Shown here in pieces: positions 37,201-51,831 of a stretch of 64,000 nucleotides of DNA (positions are counted from its first letter, which is position 1; every line of letters begins with the position of its first letter). The DNA is from Liolophura sinensis (Eukaryota; Mollusca; Polyplacophora; Chitonida; Chitonidae), in assembly GCF_032854445.1 (NCBI RefSeq), contig NC_088305.1, positions 14,247,717-14,311,716 of the forward strand. Reading direction: 5' to 3'. Both the position numbers and the translations under genes were made by a program. Under the pieces are notes generated by a model. The model made no database searches and was not told the DNA's origin. It saw only the letters and a program-made list of their open reading frames with translations.

Positions 37201-40200
37201 GATCATACTGCTGTACGACAGTCAGTTCAGATTTGCCTCTGACGAGGTCGACAGAAATGCACATGGTATATATGAGACAAGTCGGTTTGAGTCATATAAC
37301 TATAAGGGTTCAACGAATAGTTGGCGTCGATGACGCTAAATGACACACATGCTGTTTAATCAATCACAAAGATAAAGCTTGAACATCAATACCTACCACA
37401 AATCTCATTAGTACATGACACGGCACCCGATTCTGTACAAGTACACACGTTGCAGTCTGAATTAAATCTCTCTCCAATATCATAGTTTCTTCCATTAACT
37501 CTGCAAGCTGAAATATACAAGAGATGCCACAAGATAGCCATATGTTTTATTAATTATATTAATTAAATATTCTGAGATATGGGTATGTTTTATTAATTAT
37601 AGGGTAAGGTATTTCGGAGATATGGGTATGTTTCAATAATAATAGGGTAATTATAGGTAAGGTATTTTTGACATATGGGTGTGTTTTATTAACTATAGGG
37701 TAGTTATGGGGTAAAGTATTTCCGAGATACGGGTATGTTTTATTATTTATAGGGTAAGGTATTTCTGAGGAACGAAGTCAGGACTACATCATGTACTCAA
37801 CAAATAAAACTGGGAAAGATATATATATCTAATAATTTTTTTAAAATAAGCACAATACAATAAAAATGTTTTGTACAGCTTCAAAATAGAATGCTCCCTG
37901 TGTGTATTGCTGATCAGGTGAAATACTTCAATCTTAGTTTACATAGAGCTATATATGTTTTCCATAGCACCGTGTCTATCAAATTAGATCTCTTGTCATT
38001 TCACTTTGCCAAGAAGTGGTGCGTTTCAGCTTGTTATTGTTTTTGTTTATTAAAACAATGATGTCAATGTGGGGTAGAGACCACACGAAGTCTGGTGACA
38101 GACTCATTCAGTAACCTCCGATGATCTGCTCATGTACTTGTACCTTACAAAACTTCTGAATCATTTTCCCCATCACTGATCTAGAACTCTAAAAGAGGCT
38201 GAATTTCTGCATGTCTTGAAGGGAGCTCGTCTTCGAACAAAGTTGCACTCTTATTCTCTCAGTCGAAAGGCATTTGCGAGTTCGGACCATAGTGCAACTG
38301 TGGCCATAGTGGGCTATAACCACAGCAAATAAATGGAGATTTACTTACCACATGGTCTGTCTGTGCAGGTAACCTGGCCATTCGTATTACAAATACATTC
38401 GTTGCAGTCTTTGAGAAAATTCTCGCCAATGGGGTACGTCCTTCCATCAAAGGTACACCCTGAAACATGTGTATGTGTATTTTATTACATACAGGTTTGC
38501 AAAACTCAAATCTTACAAATCGTTTGTAACAGGTGCCTCATAAACACAAACATTTGCGTTTTGAACAGTTTGTACTCAAACACGCATGTTATTCTTGTAT
38601 TGCCCCGGAAACCCTAATGATAATAAAAATTGGAATCTATACATGATCGTTTTTTTTTTGAGGCGGGGGCTGGGGGTGGGAGGGCCACAAAGACTCCTCC
38701 ATGTGTTAAACATTTTGATATAAATTAATTAAACACACGATGAATAGACACGCATTAACCTCGAGTTAAAATGTTTATACCACATATTAATTTTAATTTA
38801 AAAAAACTCGTGCAGATTGCAAGCGTAAATGAACATACAGATTACAGGACATCACTTCTGATACGTAAAATTATGAGATGATTGAGGCTGGCACAGACTG
38901 TGAAAGTACATTTCCACAACGACAAACGAAATGACAGCGGGAGACAAACAAAAGATCAAGACCAGTCAACACGGATGGAAGTGGTTTTTACGCTCATTTA
39001 CATGAATAAATCTGCTTCATTGTTGTCTTTGTGGACTTGGATAAAAGTGCCAGTAAATAAATTGTGTCTTCCAATGCTTCAGTTTGCTTACCATCTTCAA
39101 TTTCAAACATACCAAAGATTTCTCCACAGCGTTTCGTCCATGAGATTTTCTCACTAGAGATGTGCGATGAATGTGCACTAATTTCGATTACGTGACTGTA
39201 TGTTTATTTAAATGTCTAATGCTGTCAGCTATGAGAAATGTTTTATGAGTGAGGGAAAGAGGAGTTATTGATGTAATGTAGATCCTTTGAATTTATGTTT
39301 TAGATCTTCAGCGTAAGTTCCTATCAAGTATTCTCTTTGGTCGTCTTCGATTTACCATCACATATGTATATGCTAATCTATCGAATTTATCGAAGTGAAC
39401 GTTCTTCTGAGGTAATTTACAGCGACGTAAGGCATGCACAAAACTGCGAGCAAAAGGGCAGATTGTACTAAAAGGACATTGAGCATTGACAATGGTCCAA
39501 GAACAGCTAAATACAACATGATCCATGAGCATTGACAATGGTCCAAGAGCAGCTAAATACAACATGACCCATGGGCATTGACAATGGTCCAGGAGAAGCT
39601 AAATACAACATGACCCATGAGCATTGACAATGGTCCAAGAGCAGCTAAATACAACATTACTCATGGGCATTGACAATGGTCCAAGAGCAGCTAAATACAA
39701 CATGACCCATGAGCATTGACAATGGTCCACGAGTAGCTTAATACAACATGACCTATGAGAACTGACATTGGTCCAAGAGCAGCTAAATGCAACATGAAGC
39801 TGGCACAACAACAACAGTAAGTACAACAACAACAACAACACGAACAAGAAAATTATGTGATTGTGCTCCGTAACCACGCCGAGGTATAGAAAAGGGTGCA
39901 ATACTGTAAGGGAAGGTGAGAGGAAGTGAAAGCGTGCATCCATCCGGACATTGATGTTTATTTACCACAAGGGTTGCTCGTGCACGTGATTATCCCGTTG
40001 TTATGGCACCTGCACGTGTTACAATCTTCAGGGAACGTTTCTCCGAAGGCGTATCGCCGGCTCCCTCTTAAACAACCTAATTCAAATTGAATACATCAAG
40101 TATACCTTCCATGTCACAAAGTGAATTTCCAGGAACATCCATGATGCCTAGCACATGTAAATCTAATCAGCCTTCAAACGCAAGAACCCATTCTTTCAAA

Positions 40201-43200
40201 GTAAGCACATAAATGTAAGAGAAAAGGAAATCACCACACCCTTGTTCTGCAAGCCATAAGTAGTTCATGTACCCTATGAGGTGTCAGCAATCTTGTTGGA
40301 ATATCAGTTAACAATTGCTCTTACAGACGCGAAAGCTCACGCCCAAACATCAAAGTGGACAACATCAAAATTTTATACCAGGATTTGCCTAAATTGGTCA
40401 AATAATGATAGGTCTGGGTCAGATTACATTCAGATTAGAATTACTTTAATCAGTGGATTACTCTAGTGTTGTCTATATTACAGTTCAATGCTAGTGTAAA
40501 TGATAATTGTGACTAACGTGCGAATATCGGCTCAAGTAAAAATGTTTGTGTCCATGGTGTGCATGAGAAATCAGAACAAAATGAGTAATGGTGCTTTTGT
40601 GCTCATGAACATTCTAATTGCCATGCTGCGAGATGCAAACGCATAAAATGGTGAACCTTGACAAATTATATAGCGTACAATTTAGAAACTCTGACGCAGA
40701 AAAACACTGAAAAAGATTGCGTTTTCAAATAAAATGATCTACAAAGATCTGCCTAAAGGGTGGTGCTCATCACAACAACCAGTACTGAAAGCCCTACACA
40801 GTAAACTCCACAATGGAATTTTAGTATACGCCACGACAGGAACACTAAAGGATCGTTTATGTTTTTTTTTCTTTCAGTTATATGTTTATAACGTACTATC
40901 ATTCCATAAGGATTGGTCACACTTTCCAAACCTTGCAATTCCACTTCTCACGTTATTTTGGAGTTGTTCTTCATTGTGAATAGCAGGTTACAGAAATATC
41001 TAAATCAGCAATTTGGCCTGTAAGGATATTCACATCATCTAAGTGGGCTATCAGGATATCCAGACCATCTGTTTAGCCTATCAGGATATCCACATCTCCT
41101 TAGTGGCCTATCGGGATATTCAGACCATCTGCCTGGTCTATTATGATATCCACATCACCTAAGTGGCCTATCAGGATATTCAGATCCTATGTTTCGCCCA
41201 CTAAGATATCCAGATAATGTTTTTAGCCATTCTGAGTATCTAGATCATGTATTTGGTCTTTCAGGATATGCAGGTCACATACGTGCAGTTGGCCTACCAG
41301 GATATAGAGCACATACAGTGTACAACAAGATATCCAAATGAGATATATTTCTTACACAAACTTCAAGTTGTACTGAAAAAAAGAAATGTGAAGAAAATAT
41401 TTCCACAAGGAATGACTATCTCGATGTACTTACTGCAAGGGTTATTCGTACACGTGATCAGACCGTTGGTATTGCAGGTACACGTGTTACAGTCATCGGC
41501 GAACTGCTCAGCGATTCTGTACGTTCTTCCAGCTCGACTACAGGCTGCAATGTACACATATGTAATAATGAAACTGAGGTATATACTTTAATGAAGCAAA
41601 GGTGTGCTCGTTCGGAATCTGAGGATCGAAGCAACATGCCATTATGCCATAAATGTGTGCGTCATATTACGGTGCTCCACGTTTAAACTTTTGCCGAATC
41701 AATAACCATTCAGAGAAAATGATTTATTTATTCATTTATTTGATTGGTGTTTTACGCCGTACTCAAGAATATTTCACTTATACGACGGCGGCCAACATTA
41801 TGGTGGGAGGAAACCGGGCACAACTCGGCTGAAACCCACGACCATCCGCAGGTTGCTGGAACTCCCTATATACTTACAACATGGGTTTTGGCCACAGCGT
41901 ACAACACCGTTTGTCATACAGTCACAATCGTTACAGTCGTCAGTGAAACTTTCTCCGACTTTGTAGGTGGCGCCTTTGTAGTCACATTCTGTTCAACAAA
42001 CAAAATGTAATACATATGTTTAAAAGTGTATCTTGTGAAAGGGATTCGGGGAAGAACAAACTATGGCAAAGATGTTTGTGTAAATCAACAATTTTAAGAA
42101 GTCTCTGTACAACTTTAAGCTGCAGAGATATTACTAAAATTAATTAATAAAAAATATTAATGGCAGGTGGTATTATCTAATACATCCTTTGTTATATACA
42201 TATTTGGATCTATATTCAGAGAGAGGCGGCACGTAGGCTGTCGTGTCAAGTAGGTGTACACGGGTTACCTCCCCTTACACTGTTTCCCTACCAGGGACAT
42301 ACGCTGAACGTCTGCGTGAAGCAAGGCCCTTGGCTACGGATATGACAAACCACTGACGTTAATCTTCAGGCGAACCAACGACAGCTTGATTCGAACACAA
42401 GACCAGGTTGGCCACGCACAAAACAACTTCCGCCCAAATCAGGAACCCACCGTGTCATCATACCCTTATTACTTGCATTCCAAGATCAGTTCACACAGGA
42501 CGCAGATATTACAACCACCAATGAAAATGAAGCTGCCGGGGAAACATATCGAGGAAAGTATGAGGAGCCTTTCCACCTCGGAATACTTCGGGCCTAAGCC
42601 TGGTAGACTTATGTTCACTCCTGCATTTGTAACGGCAGTTTTGTTGCAAACTAGCAGGGGATCACTTAACCCACATAACAAGAGAATAATTGTCAGTTTA
42701 GCGTGACTCCGAGCCTTTGTCTCTCGGGAACAGGTACACCATTTCAATCTGATGTCATCAAAGTTTGGTCTCGATATGTCTGCGGCAGAATGAATGAAAA
42801 AACACAACAAAAAACACACAAACAAAGGAATAACGTCCAAAATCTCCAAAGTTAAATGAAAACACGGTGTTCTACTCCCACGATGATACGCTCGAGATAT
42901 ACTCAGCTGACCAATGAGCACGTCTACTAACAATTTGTGACATTTAAGACAAGAGAACCGAAAAGCAGAACTCAGTTTAAGGGAACTGGATAATTAACGT
43001 GGCGTCTGCAAACCTGCCTAGAGATGGCAGTGATGCAAAACGAGCGTAGGGAGCACTATATGCTCTGTAGTGTGATTATGCAAGGCGTAAAACTTACCAC
43101 AAATGAGGTTTGTGCAGGTTACCCGCCCGTCCGCTCCACACGTACAGGTGTTACAGTCATCACGGACAGTGTTACCCACCCTCACACTTTGACCTTTATA

Positions 43201-46200
43201 CGTGCAGGTTTCTAAGGCGATAAAAACACACGCAATCGAAATGTACTATACACGTATGCCTACATATAACATGGTCAAAAAGGCCCAAAAGAAATAGTGT
43301 TCAATCGGCCTTTTCTATAACAATTTTTCTACCTTAAAACCGAGATTGAGAAGTTTATTGCGGTCTGTGGGTTCGCCGAACAAATCATTTGGATCTTGAT
43401 TGGTTTGTTTACTTACCATTAAGTACATATACATGAACATTTAGCACACTAATCAGGTTAAAACTCATATGAGCTTCGTCTCCGCCTTGGCACGTGCTGC
43501 TAGACATCAACTTTCTCCATATAGGGGCTTGATAACCGGGTTTAGCACAGTGTTACAAGGTATGATGTTCTGCTGAAGATTACCCCACACCGGTATACTT
43601 GTCCATACCATCCAGTTCCTACCTAGGTTCTCGCTTGTATCATGAGCGAGAGGATATTTAATTTATGAATCATTTCAAATCATGTTGTTAGCTTATCGAT
43701 TTCCTGTACTCCGTGGGGCATTCAAATATTTCAAAAAATTATTTAATTTACTTATTTACTTGTGTTTTAGGCCGTACTCAAGAATATTTCACTAACACAA
43801 AGGCGACCATCATTATCGTGGGAGGAAACAGGGCAGAGCCAGAGGGAAAGCAACTAGCTACAGGGTTGTACGACTCACGTACGACCGGAGAGGAAACAAG
43901 CCTGAGCTGGACTTGAATTCATAGTGACTCCTGAGTCGTTGCGCCGAGCTGGCACTCATATTACTCGGCCAAGGACGCCCAGTATACAATCTGTAAAATT
44001 CGTAGTCAACACAAATCTTCACGGACGTCTAGTCTTTCGCGGCGGATTGTTTTGTCATTGGCTCACACTTTGCGCTGGTGTTGTGCGCATGCCTATCTTC
44101 TGCACAATTCGACATTCGTTTGCATACTCACGGCAGGGTTTGTTGTCGCATGAGAATGAGCCACCCACTTGGCATGTGCACGTGCTGCACTCCTCCATGT
44201 AAGTCTCATCGACCTTAAACGTCCTCCCATTAGCCTTACATTCTGTCATGACAAGCAAACGTGTTTTTTAAATGCATTTATATAGGAGATCTTTAACCCA
44301 GTCATTTATTCCATAAATGGTTTATATATATTAGCTAAGAAAATGAATGACCTAGACGACAGCTGTACACATTTTGAGAATTTAACATATAGGCATGGAG
44401 TTTCCAGTTTACGACTCCCGCTTGCTGTGTATTATGCTGAGGAGGCAGAGCAACTTCCTGTGGAAAATCATCGTTTAATAATTTAAAGCAATGCGACTTC
44501 AAGTCAAGAAGCTGCCTTTTATTTCCGTTCTAGCAAACTATAAAAACAATGGGGTCATTTGATTATGTGGTTGTAATTTTGGATAAGCCCACATCTGACT
44601 CAGGAGGACTATTGTTAAAAATTTTGCGAGCTGAATGTGGTAAGTATTTTGTATTGTTTAGACTGAAAAGGCCCAAAAAAGAACGCCGAGTAAAGCTCGA
44701 AGTAGCACAGGGCTATCCACAAATTGTTAGCAGACCTTCCTACGTACCACCATAGAGGAAGCCAGCGTGAAATGGATTTGAACTCAGGACGGTAGGATAG
44801 ATGAGAGGCTCCTGAGTCATTGTGCAGCGTTAGCACGCTGCATGCCTATCTATCTACGAGCCAAACTAGACATAGCAATGACCACACAGATTAGACAGGG
44901 GACAATTTGGAACACCTTTTAAACGGACAGAACATCAGCACCGTTACGCGCCCAAGGGGCTGTAATTTGCAACTGGCTCTGAGATTGACGGACGTATATC
45001 TGTATATGGTTTCCTTTTAGAGTTTGTATATGGATGTTTGTCATAGCAGTCCTATATTTTCACGTGACATTGTGCGCACAGTTCAACAAACTTCAGCTAA
45101 CTGGATTTTAACTACAAAAGCAGCAAATGTTTAGGACATTTGTACCCTTTACAGTTACAATCAACTTAAGCTGCATACTGTGGTTATGTGGCAAGCTTTA
45201 TCTCAACGGGATCAACGTGTATGCCCAACGGGCAACTACGGCACAAGTAAGGATATACACTGTAAATGCTGGAGTACATGTGTACTTACCACATATTCTG
45301 TCCGTACAGGTTGTCGTACCATCAACATTACATAAGCACTCGTTACAGTCTTCGTCGAATCTGGCTCCGACAGCGTACGATTTACCTCTAACAATGCATT
45401 CTGAAAAGAAATAATGCCTTTGTTACCTTACACTTGATACTCCATTTAAGTTGATGATCTTGTACTACATTTTCCAATAAGCACTGCCATATAGTATAGA
45501 TATCTAAAAACTCATTTACTGCGCCCGGTACCCCTTCTTAGCTTTTCATCGAAGCTGAACATGTGGACTGTGCACGGCTGATACCAATGCTCAGGCTTAA
45601 ACAGTAAACCTTAAGAATGAAAAGTGATAATTTAAAACATTTATTTAAGTAAAAAAAAAAAAAAAACAAACAAAAAAAACAACAAATAAAAAACACGCTA
45701 AAAATACTGCTATGTGAGTTTTTTTTGGACATGGACTGTTATTTTATTTCATTTTTTATGTGATATACAATTAATCATTTGTTAATCAAGCGGAGAGCGA
45801 TAATTCATCGCTCACCAAAAAGTAGCTGAAACTGTAACAAAATGATGAAATGGTGAAGACACAATTATAAAATAGCTGTCCTGTCTCTTCCTGGCTGTAT
45901 ATCTATGCGTTTCTTGTGTTCCGAAACAGGTTTAACCAAAGAGTATCTGTGCCGTTGAAACACTCTATTCTGACTATATTATCAAAGGATTGGAAATTAA
46001 GACAAAAAGGGAAAATTTGATTCCATGATGTCACTGTGGCAATATCTGTATGTAGTTTTCAGTTCTGTGTGTAGTTTTCTCTGTCTTGTTCTCCATTAGT
46101 TTTCGGGATTATGAATGCAAAAGCCGCGTAGGAAGTCAGCTAAACGAAAAGATAACATCAGTCGAAATGTATACATGCATCGGTGCAGTATCCCACGTAA

Positions 46201-49200
46201 CCTTTTAAAAACATAACTTCTTGTCTCTGTGATGTTCCATAACTGAGCTATCGCAGTTAAAATATTAAGAAAATTGAAAGCGCTGCCATGTTATCAGTTT
46301 TGATCAATCAAGCGCTAGTTATCGCCATAACCCGAGGACACGACTTTTTCCGTTCACTACATCCGAATCCTGGTTTGATTTCTAACCATATGTGAGCACC
46401 ATCGTCTTTTCGGTTGGTTTTAGCATGGCGTATCCCATGGCAACGTAGGACTTCCAGCTTAAAAAGTAACTAACAACATGAAAAAATGTGGCCGTTTTAA
46501 TCTATTTTCACCCCTGTTCCCGAATAACTCAGATTATAATATTTATTGTATTTTGTTTTTAATAAAAATAGTTAAGCCCCTGTGATTCTAGACTTACCTG
46601 TAGCACAGATCTCCGGGTTACACCTCACTTGGTTGTCATAACCACACATGCAAGTCTTACAATCCTCTTTGAATGTCTGGCCAATAAAATATTGCCGACC
46701 TTTGTACTGGCAAACTGAAAACATAACCATATCATGACATTGTCTGTCCAAATATATTTGGATATTAGATAATACTCTCGGTTGATCTTAGGCACATTGT
46801 CCAATATATTAATGTCTTAGACTGACTGATGACTGTTCTTTGTCGTTCCTGTAACCAGAAGCTGGGTGGGAACGTTACAGGGCTATAATGTTGTACACAA
46901 ACTCTGTTTGGTAACTATGCTTTGTCGTTCCTGTTTCCGGTGGCTGAGTTGGGAGGTTACAAAGCTGTAATGTTGTAGACATGCTTTTGTGACTATTCTT
47001 TGTGAGTTCCTACAACCGGAGGTTGAGATGGGAGGTTACAAAGCTGTAATGTTGTAGACATGTCTTTGTGACGATTTTTTGTGGGTTCCTACAACCGGAG
47101 GCTGAGATGGGAGGTTACAAAGCTGTAATGTTGTAGACATGCCTTTCTGACTATTCTTTGTGGGTTCCTACAACCGGAGGCTGAGATGGGACCTCACAAG
47201 ACTACAATGTTATAAACATACGATTTATCGTTCTCCGGCGAAAGCGGAGGCTAGTTTGGGATGTTATAAGGTTATAGTGCTGTTAACATTCACTTTCTGG
47301 CAAACGTAAACAGGCTTGACTGAAAACCCAAGCGTAATTTTACGTGTAGACAACAGTACACTTACGCATATCACGTCACCGTGGACGTAAACTACTTTGT
47401 GAAAGGGAATCCGGGAGAAGGCTATGCGCGAAAAAGCCCTTGTGTTGTCGGAGAGAACCAAGAATTTACTACGGCACTTTGAAGTTCCGGGATAATTATA
47501 CATTTTTTTTTTAGTTTTACATCATCTTTATCCTACTAAGTTCTTCTTCTTGTAAGATTATTCTATTCAGGGTCAAATGCACAAAGCCTTTATTCCTTTT
47601 GTTCACCATAGCGCTATAAATATAGGCGCCAATCTGGCCGCCAGTCGTTATCAGTGGGTTGTGCTTTTGTGACGGAGCTCGAGGCTTGGGTGGACCTAAT
47701 ATTCACTGAATGGGGAGCCCACCAAGGCTAACTGACTCGCCTGTAGCTATTCACGTTGATTATGACAACATCACCAGCTGACAAAACAGCGTCGGTAAAA
47801 AACTGTCCGTCCCCCAATAAGCAGTTAGGGATTTTTATCCGGGAGAAATGGGAGCACGGCTGAATGGTTCCCAACACCAGTTGTGGACAGGCGTTATTAT
47901 GTGCGTGTCCACATATGCCAGAAAATGATATCTGTGCGTAATTTGTTTTCGTTTCTGTGAATAGAAATTTTTTCTTATGAACCACGATTATGTATTATAT
48001 ACCTGTTATAAAACTAACTGTTTTTTTTTTCTATTTTATGGGAAAAGCAAGATGATTCATACGCACTGTTGCAGTTTACACGTCGCCCGTCCACAAAAAA
48101 TTCGGCTCTACAAGAGCCACACTGTGTTGACCTGAAGGGAAAACAAAAGATATGTGCAATGTAAATTAACTTGAAATCTTCTCTCTCAGTATCTTCAAAC
48201 CAGCACAATTATCTACATCATATTTTTTAAGCGCTTTTAATCACAGAGGTAAAAGTAACACACAAAAAACAAATATAACAATTTCCTACTTGTCATGTAA
48301 CGGATAAAGATAAACACTATATATAACACTATGTATGCAATTAAACTTTACCTCACTCCCGCTCCACGGTATCCTTATAAGAGATATACGTCTCCAATAA
48401 TTAGTAAATTATCAAGAACATAATTAAATGTGATGACGTCACGGCATTTGAATATTCCTATGCTGATGCATGCACTATAAACTTTTCTCAGCTGCATGTG
48501 TCAGGCTTTTAAAAATGACAAGAAAAGAACAAGAATTTTCTATTTATAGATTTTCCTGAAATGCTTATAGGCACATTTGTAAATAAATGTCATTATCGTA
48601 CAAGAATTTTCTTTTTATAGATTTTCCTGAAATGCTTATAGGCACATTTGTGAATAAATGTCATTATCGTAGACCTATATATCTCTAAACTACCAGAAAC
48701 GACCTAAGGCAACATACGCCCATATAGTACAAACAAAACAAATTTGAGTAGCAAGCGCTGTGAACTACAAAGGCTATTATAGTCGCTCTTTATTTTCTAT
48801 ATCTTTCACGCTGCATTATTAACACCGATACTATCGTGTACTCTAGCGAAAATCGTCCTTGAGATCTTTTGAAAACGTTTAGGAAATTTAGAGAAAAAAA
48901 ATTTTCTTAAGTGTTAAAATACAGACGTAATTAAAACATGTAATCGCCTCTTTTCGCCTAGTTAAGTACATGTTGCACAAGCCGTACCATGGCCTGTTTT
49001 ATCCGAAAAGAAAATAAAATAGAGCAGCTATTATATTTGAGACAGGGCCCTGTACATTTTATGACACGAATTTTACTACCCTACCCACAATTACACAACA
49101 TCGTTTCTCATCCAACTTTGAAAATGGCCATGACAGAGCTGCCATATAAATTGACACCTCGTCGAATATGAAGGTTACCGACACCATAAATTTGTATTTA

Positions 49201-51715
49201 CGCCTCGTGTTACTGAGTATGGGAATACTTGGTGTCAGTAACCGTGTCACTAATATTACATTGTCACGGTGTGACTAGACAAGAAGTAATTACACTGACA
49301 TTTTGCTTCTACATAAGTTGATTTATTTATTTATTTATTTGATCGGTGTTTCACGCCGTACTCAAGTATATTTCACTTATACGGCGGCGGCCAGCATAAT
49401 GGTGGGAGGAAACCGGGCAGAGCCCGGGGGAAACGCACGACCATCCGCAAGTTGCTGACAGACGTTTCTACATACAAAGTGTTTCACTAAGAATGTGTGA
49501 ACAAATATATAAGAAATGTAGGAATACACACAAGTGTTACCCATTACACTGGTAATTAGCGACGTCAAATATCAACCTGGCAATGTGTAGCTACAACCAA
49601 GTATGAAAACCGGGCAATGTTTATCTACACCTCAAGTATGAAAACCTGGCAATGTGTAGCTACACCCAAGTATGAAATCCTGGCAATTTGTATCTACACC
49701 CCGAGTATGAAAACCTGGCAATGTGTATCTACACCTCAGGTATGAAAACCTGGCAATGTGCATCTAGACCCCAAGTATGAATACCTGGGGATGTGTATCT
49801 ACACCTCAAGAATGAAAACCTGGCAATGTGTATCTACACCCCAAGTATCAAAGATTGGCAATGTGTATCTACACCCCAAGTATCAAAGATTAGCAATCTG
49901 CATTAAACCCACATGTATCACCATAATAGTTTGCATCTACACCAAGTATCAAAGCTTGGCAATCTGTATTAAACGTACATGTATCATTATGGCAATGTTT
50001 ATCCACACCTCCATGTATCACCATGACAATGTTTATTAAACCCTCATGTATCACCATGACAATGTGTATCTACACCTCCATGTATCACCATGAAGATGTG
50101 TATCTACACCTCAAGAATCACCATGACAGTGTGTATCTACGCACCCATGGATCACCATGACAATGTGCATCTACACCCCCATGTATCACCATGACAATGT
50201 GTATCTACACCCCCAGGTATCACCATGACAATGTGTATCTACACCAACATGTATTGGCAAAATGGCAAAATGTATTAAAACCCTATGTATCACCACGAAA
50301 ATGTATATCTACACCTCAAATATCACATGACAATGTGTATCTACACTTCAAGTATAAAAACCTGGCAATGTGTATCCTCACCTCAAGTATGAAATCCTGG
50401 CAATGTGTATCTACACCTCAAGTATCAAAGATTGGCAATCTGTATTAAACCCACATGTATCATAATAACAATGTGTCACAACACCCCCATGTATCACCAT
50501 GACAATGTGCATCTACACCCCATGTATCACCATGGCAATGTGCATCTACACCCCATGTATCACCATAACAATGTCTATCTACACCCCCATGTATCACCAT
50601 GACAATGTCTATCTACACCCCCATGTATCACCATGACAATGTGCATCTACACCCCATGTATCACCATGACAATGTATATCTACATTCCTATGTATCACCA
50701 TAACAATGTATATCTACATTCCCATGTATCACCATGACAATGTATATCTACATTCCTATGTATCACCATGACAATGTGCATCTACACCCCATGTATCACC
50801 ATGACAATGTGCATCTACACCCCATGTATCACCATGACAATGTCTATCTACGCCCCCATGTATCACCATGGCAATGTGTATCTACACCACATGTATCACC
50901 ATGACAATGTTTATCTACACCCCACATGTATTATCATGGCAATGTGTATCTCCACCACCATATAATACCATGACAATGTCCATCTGCACTCCCATGTATC
51001 ACCATGGCAATGTGTATCTACACCATATGTATCACCATGGCAATGTGTACTAAACCCCCATGTATCATTATAACAGTGTGTATTTACACCACCATATAAT
51101 ACCGTGACAATGTGCATCTGCACTCCCATGTATCACCATTACAATGTGTATTTCCATCTCTAGTATCATCGTGACAATATGTATCTACACCCCATGTATT
51201 ACTATGACAATGTGTATCTACACCCCCATGTATCACCATGACAATGTCTATCTACACCCCCATGTATCACCATGACAATGTCTATCTACGCCCCCATGTA
51301 TCACCCTGACAATGTGAATCTTCGCCCCAAATGCAACACTCGCCTTATACTGGCAATGTGTCATTTATGTGACCATATACCAAGTATAGCAGTGGCAAAA
51401 TAATGGTAGATAGCAATAATTAGACGTTTAGTGTGACCAAATACAAAATAGTGTATATTTACCAAAAGATTTTACTCTGACTTGTTGATTACGTAACTTC
51501 TAAATGCAACTACTGAGAAATGTGTGCCTGTTTTAACCTTATGCAGCGCCCAATATAGTCTGCGAGAATTCGAACTGATTTCAATGGTAAGTTGTGTTAA
51601 TTATTCAGCTGCTGTTCTGGTACTCTTAGGTCAGAATAGGTTTTCCCAATCTAAACACAGCAATCATGATGGCGTAGCTTTTAATACAGATAAGTAAAAG
51701 ATGATTTGAGTTTTG

Positions 51716-51764
<49 letters not shown>

Positions 51765-51767
51765 ATA

Positions 51768-51831
<64 letters not shown>

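Larger units (their letters stand above)
43212..46597. other. Introns around D3 and D2
   Basis: A near-complete antisense SINE (43735-43985) and a second SINE head (44700-44870) lie here. The rest, including 45401-46597, shows no exon. Confidence 0.5.

Noticed and set aside
42386-42933. Possible gene in overlapping frames of 106 and 154 codons
   Set aside because: Opposite-strand frames of modest length with no family resemblance, splice logic or Cys pattern; probably chance openness.
49758-51129. Several frames rich in Y-L-H and C-I-Y-T repeats
   Set aside because: They are translations of the 34-bp minisatellite, and frames shift between copies.
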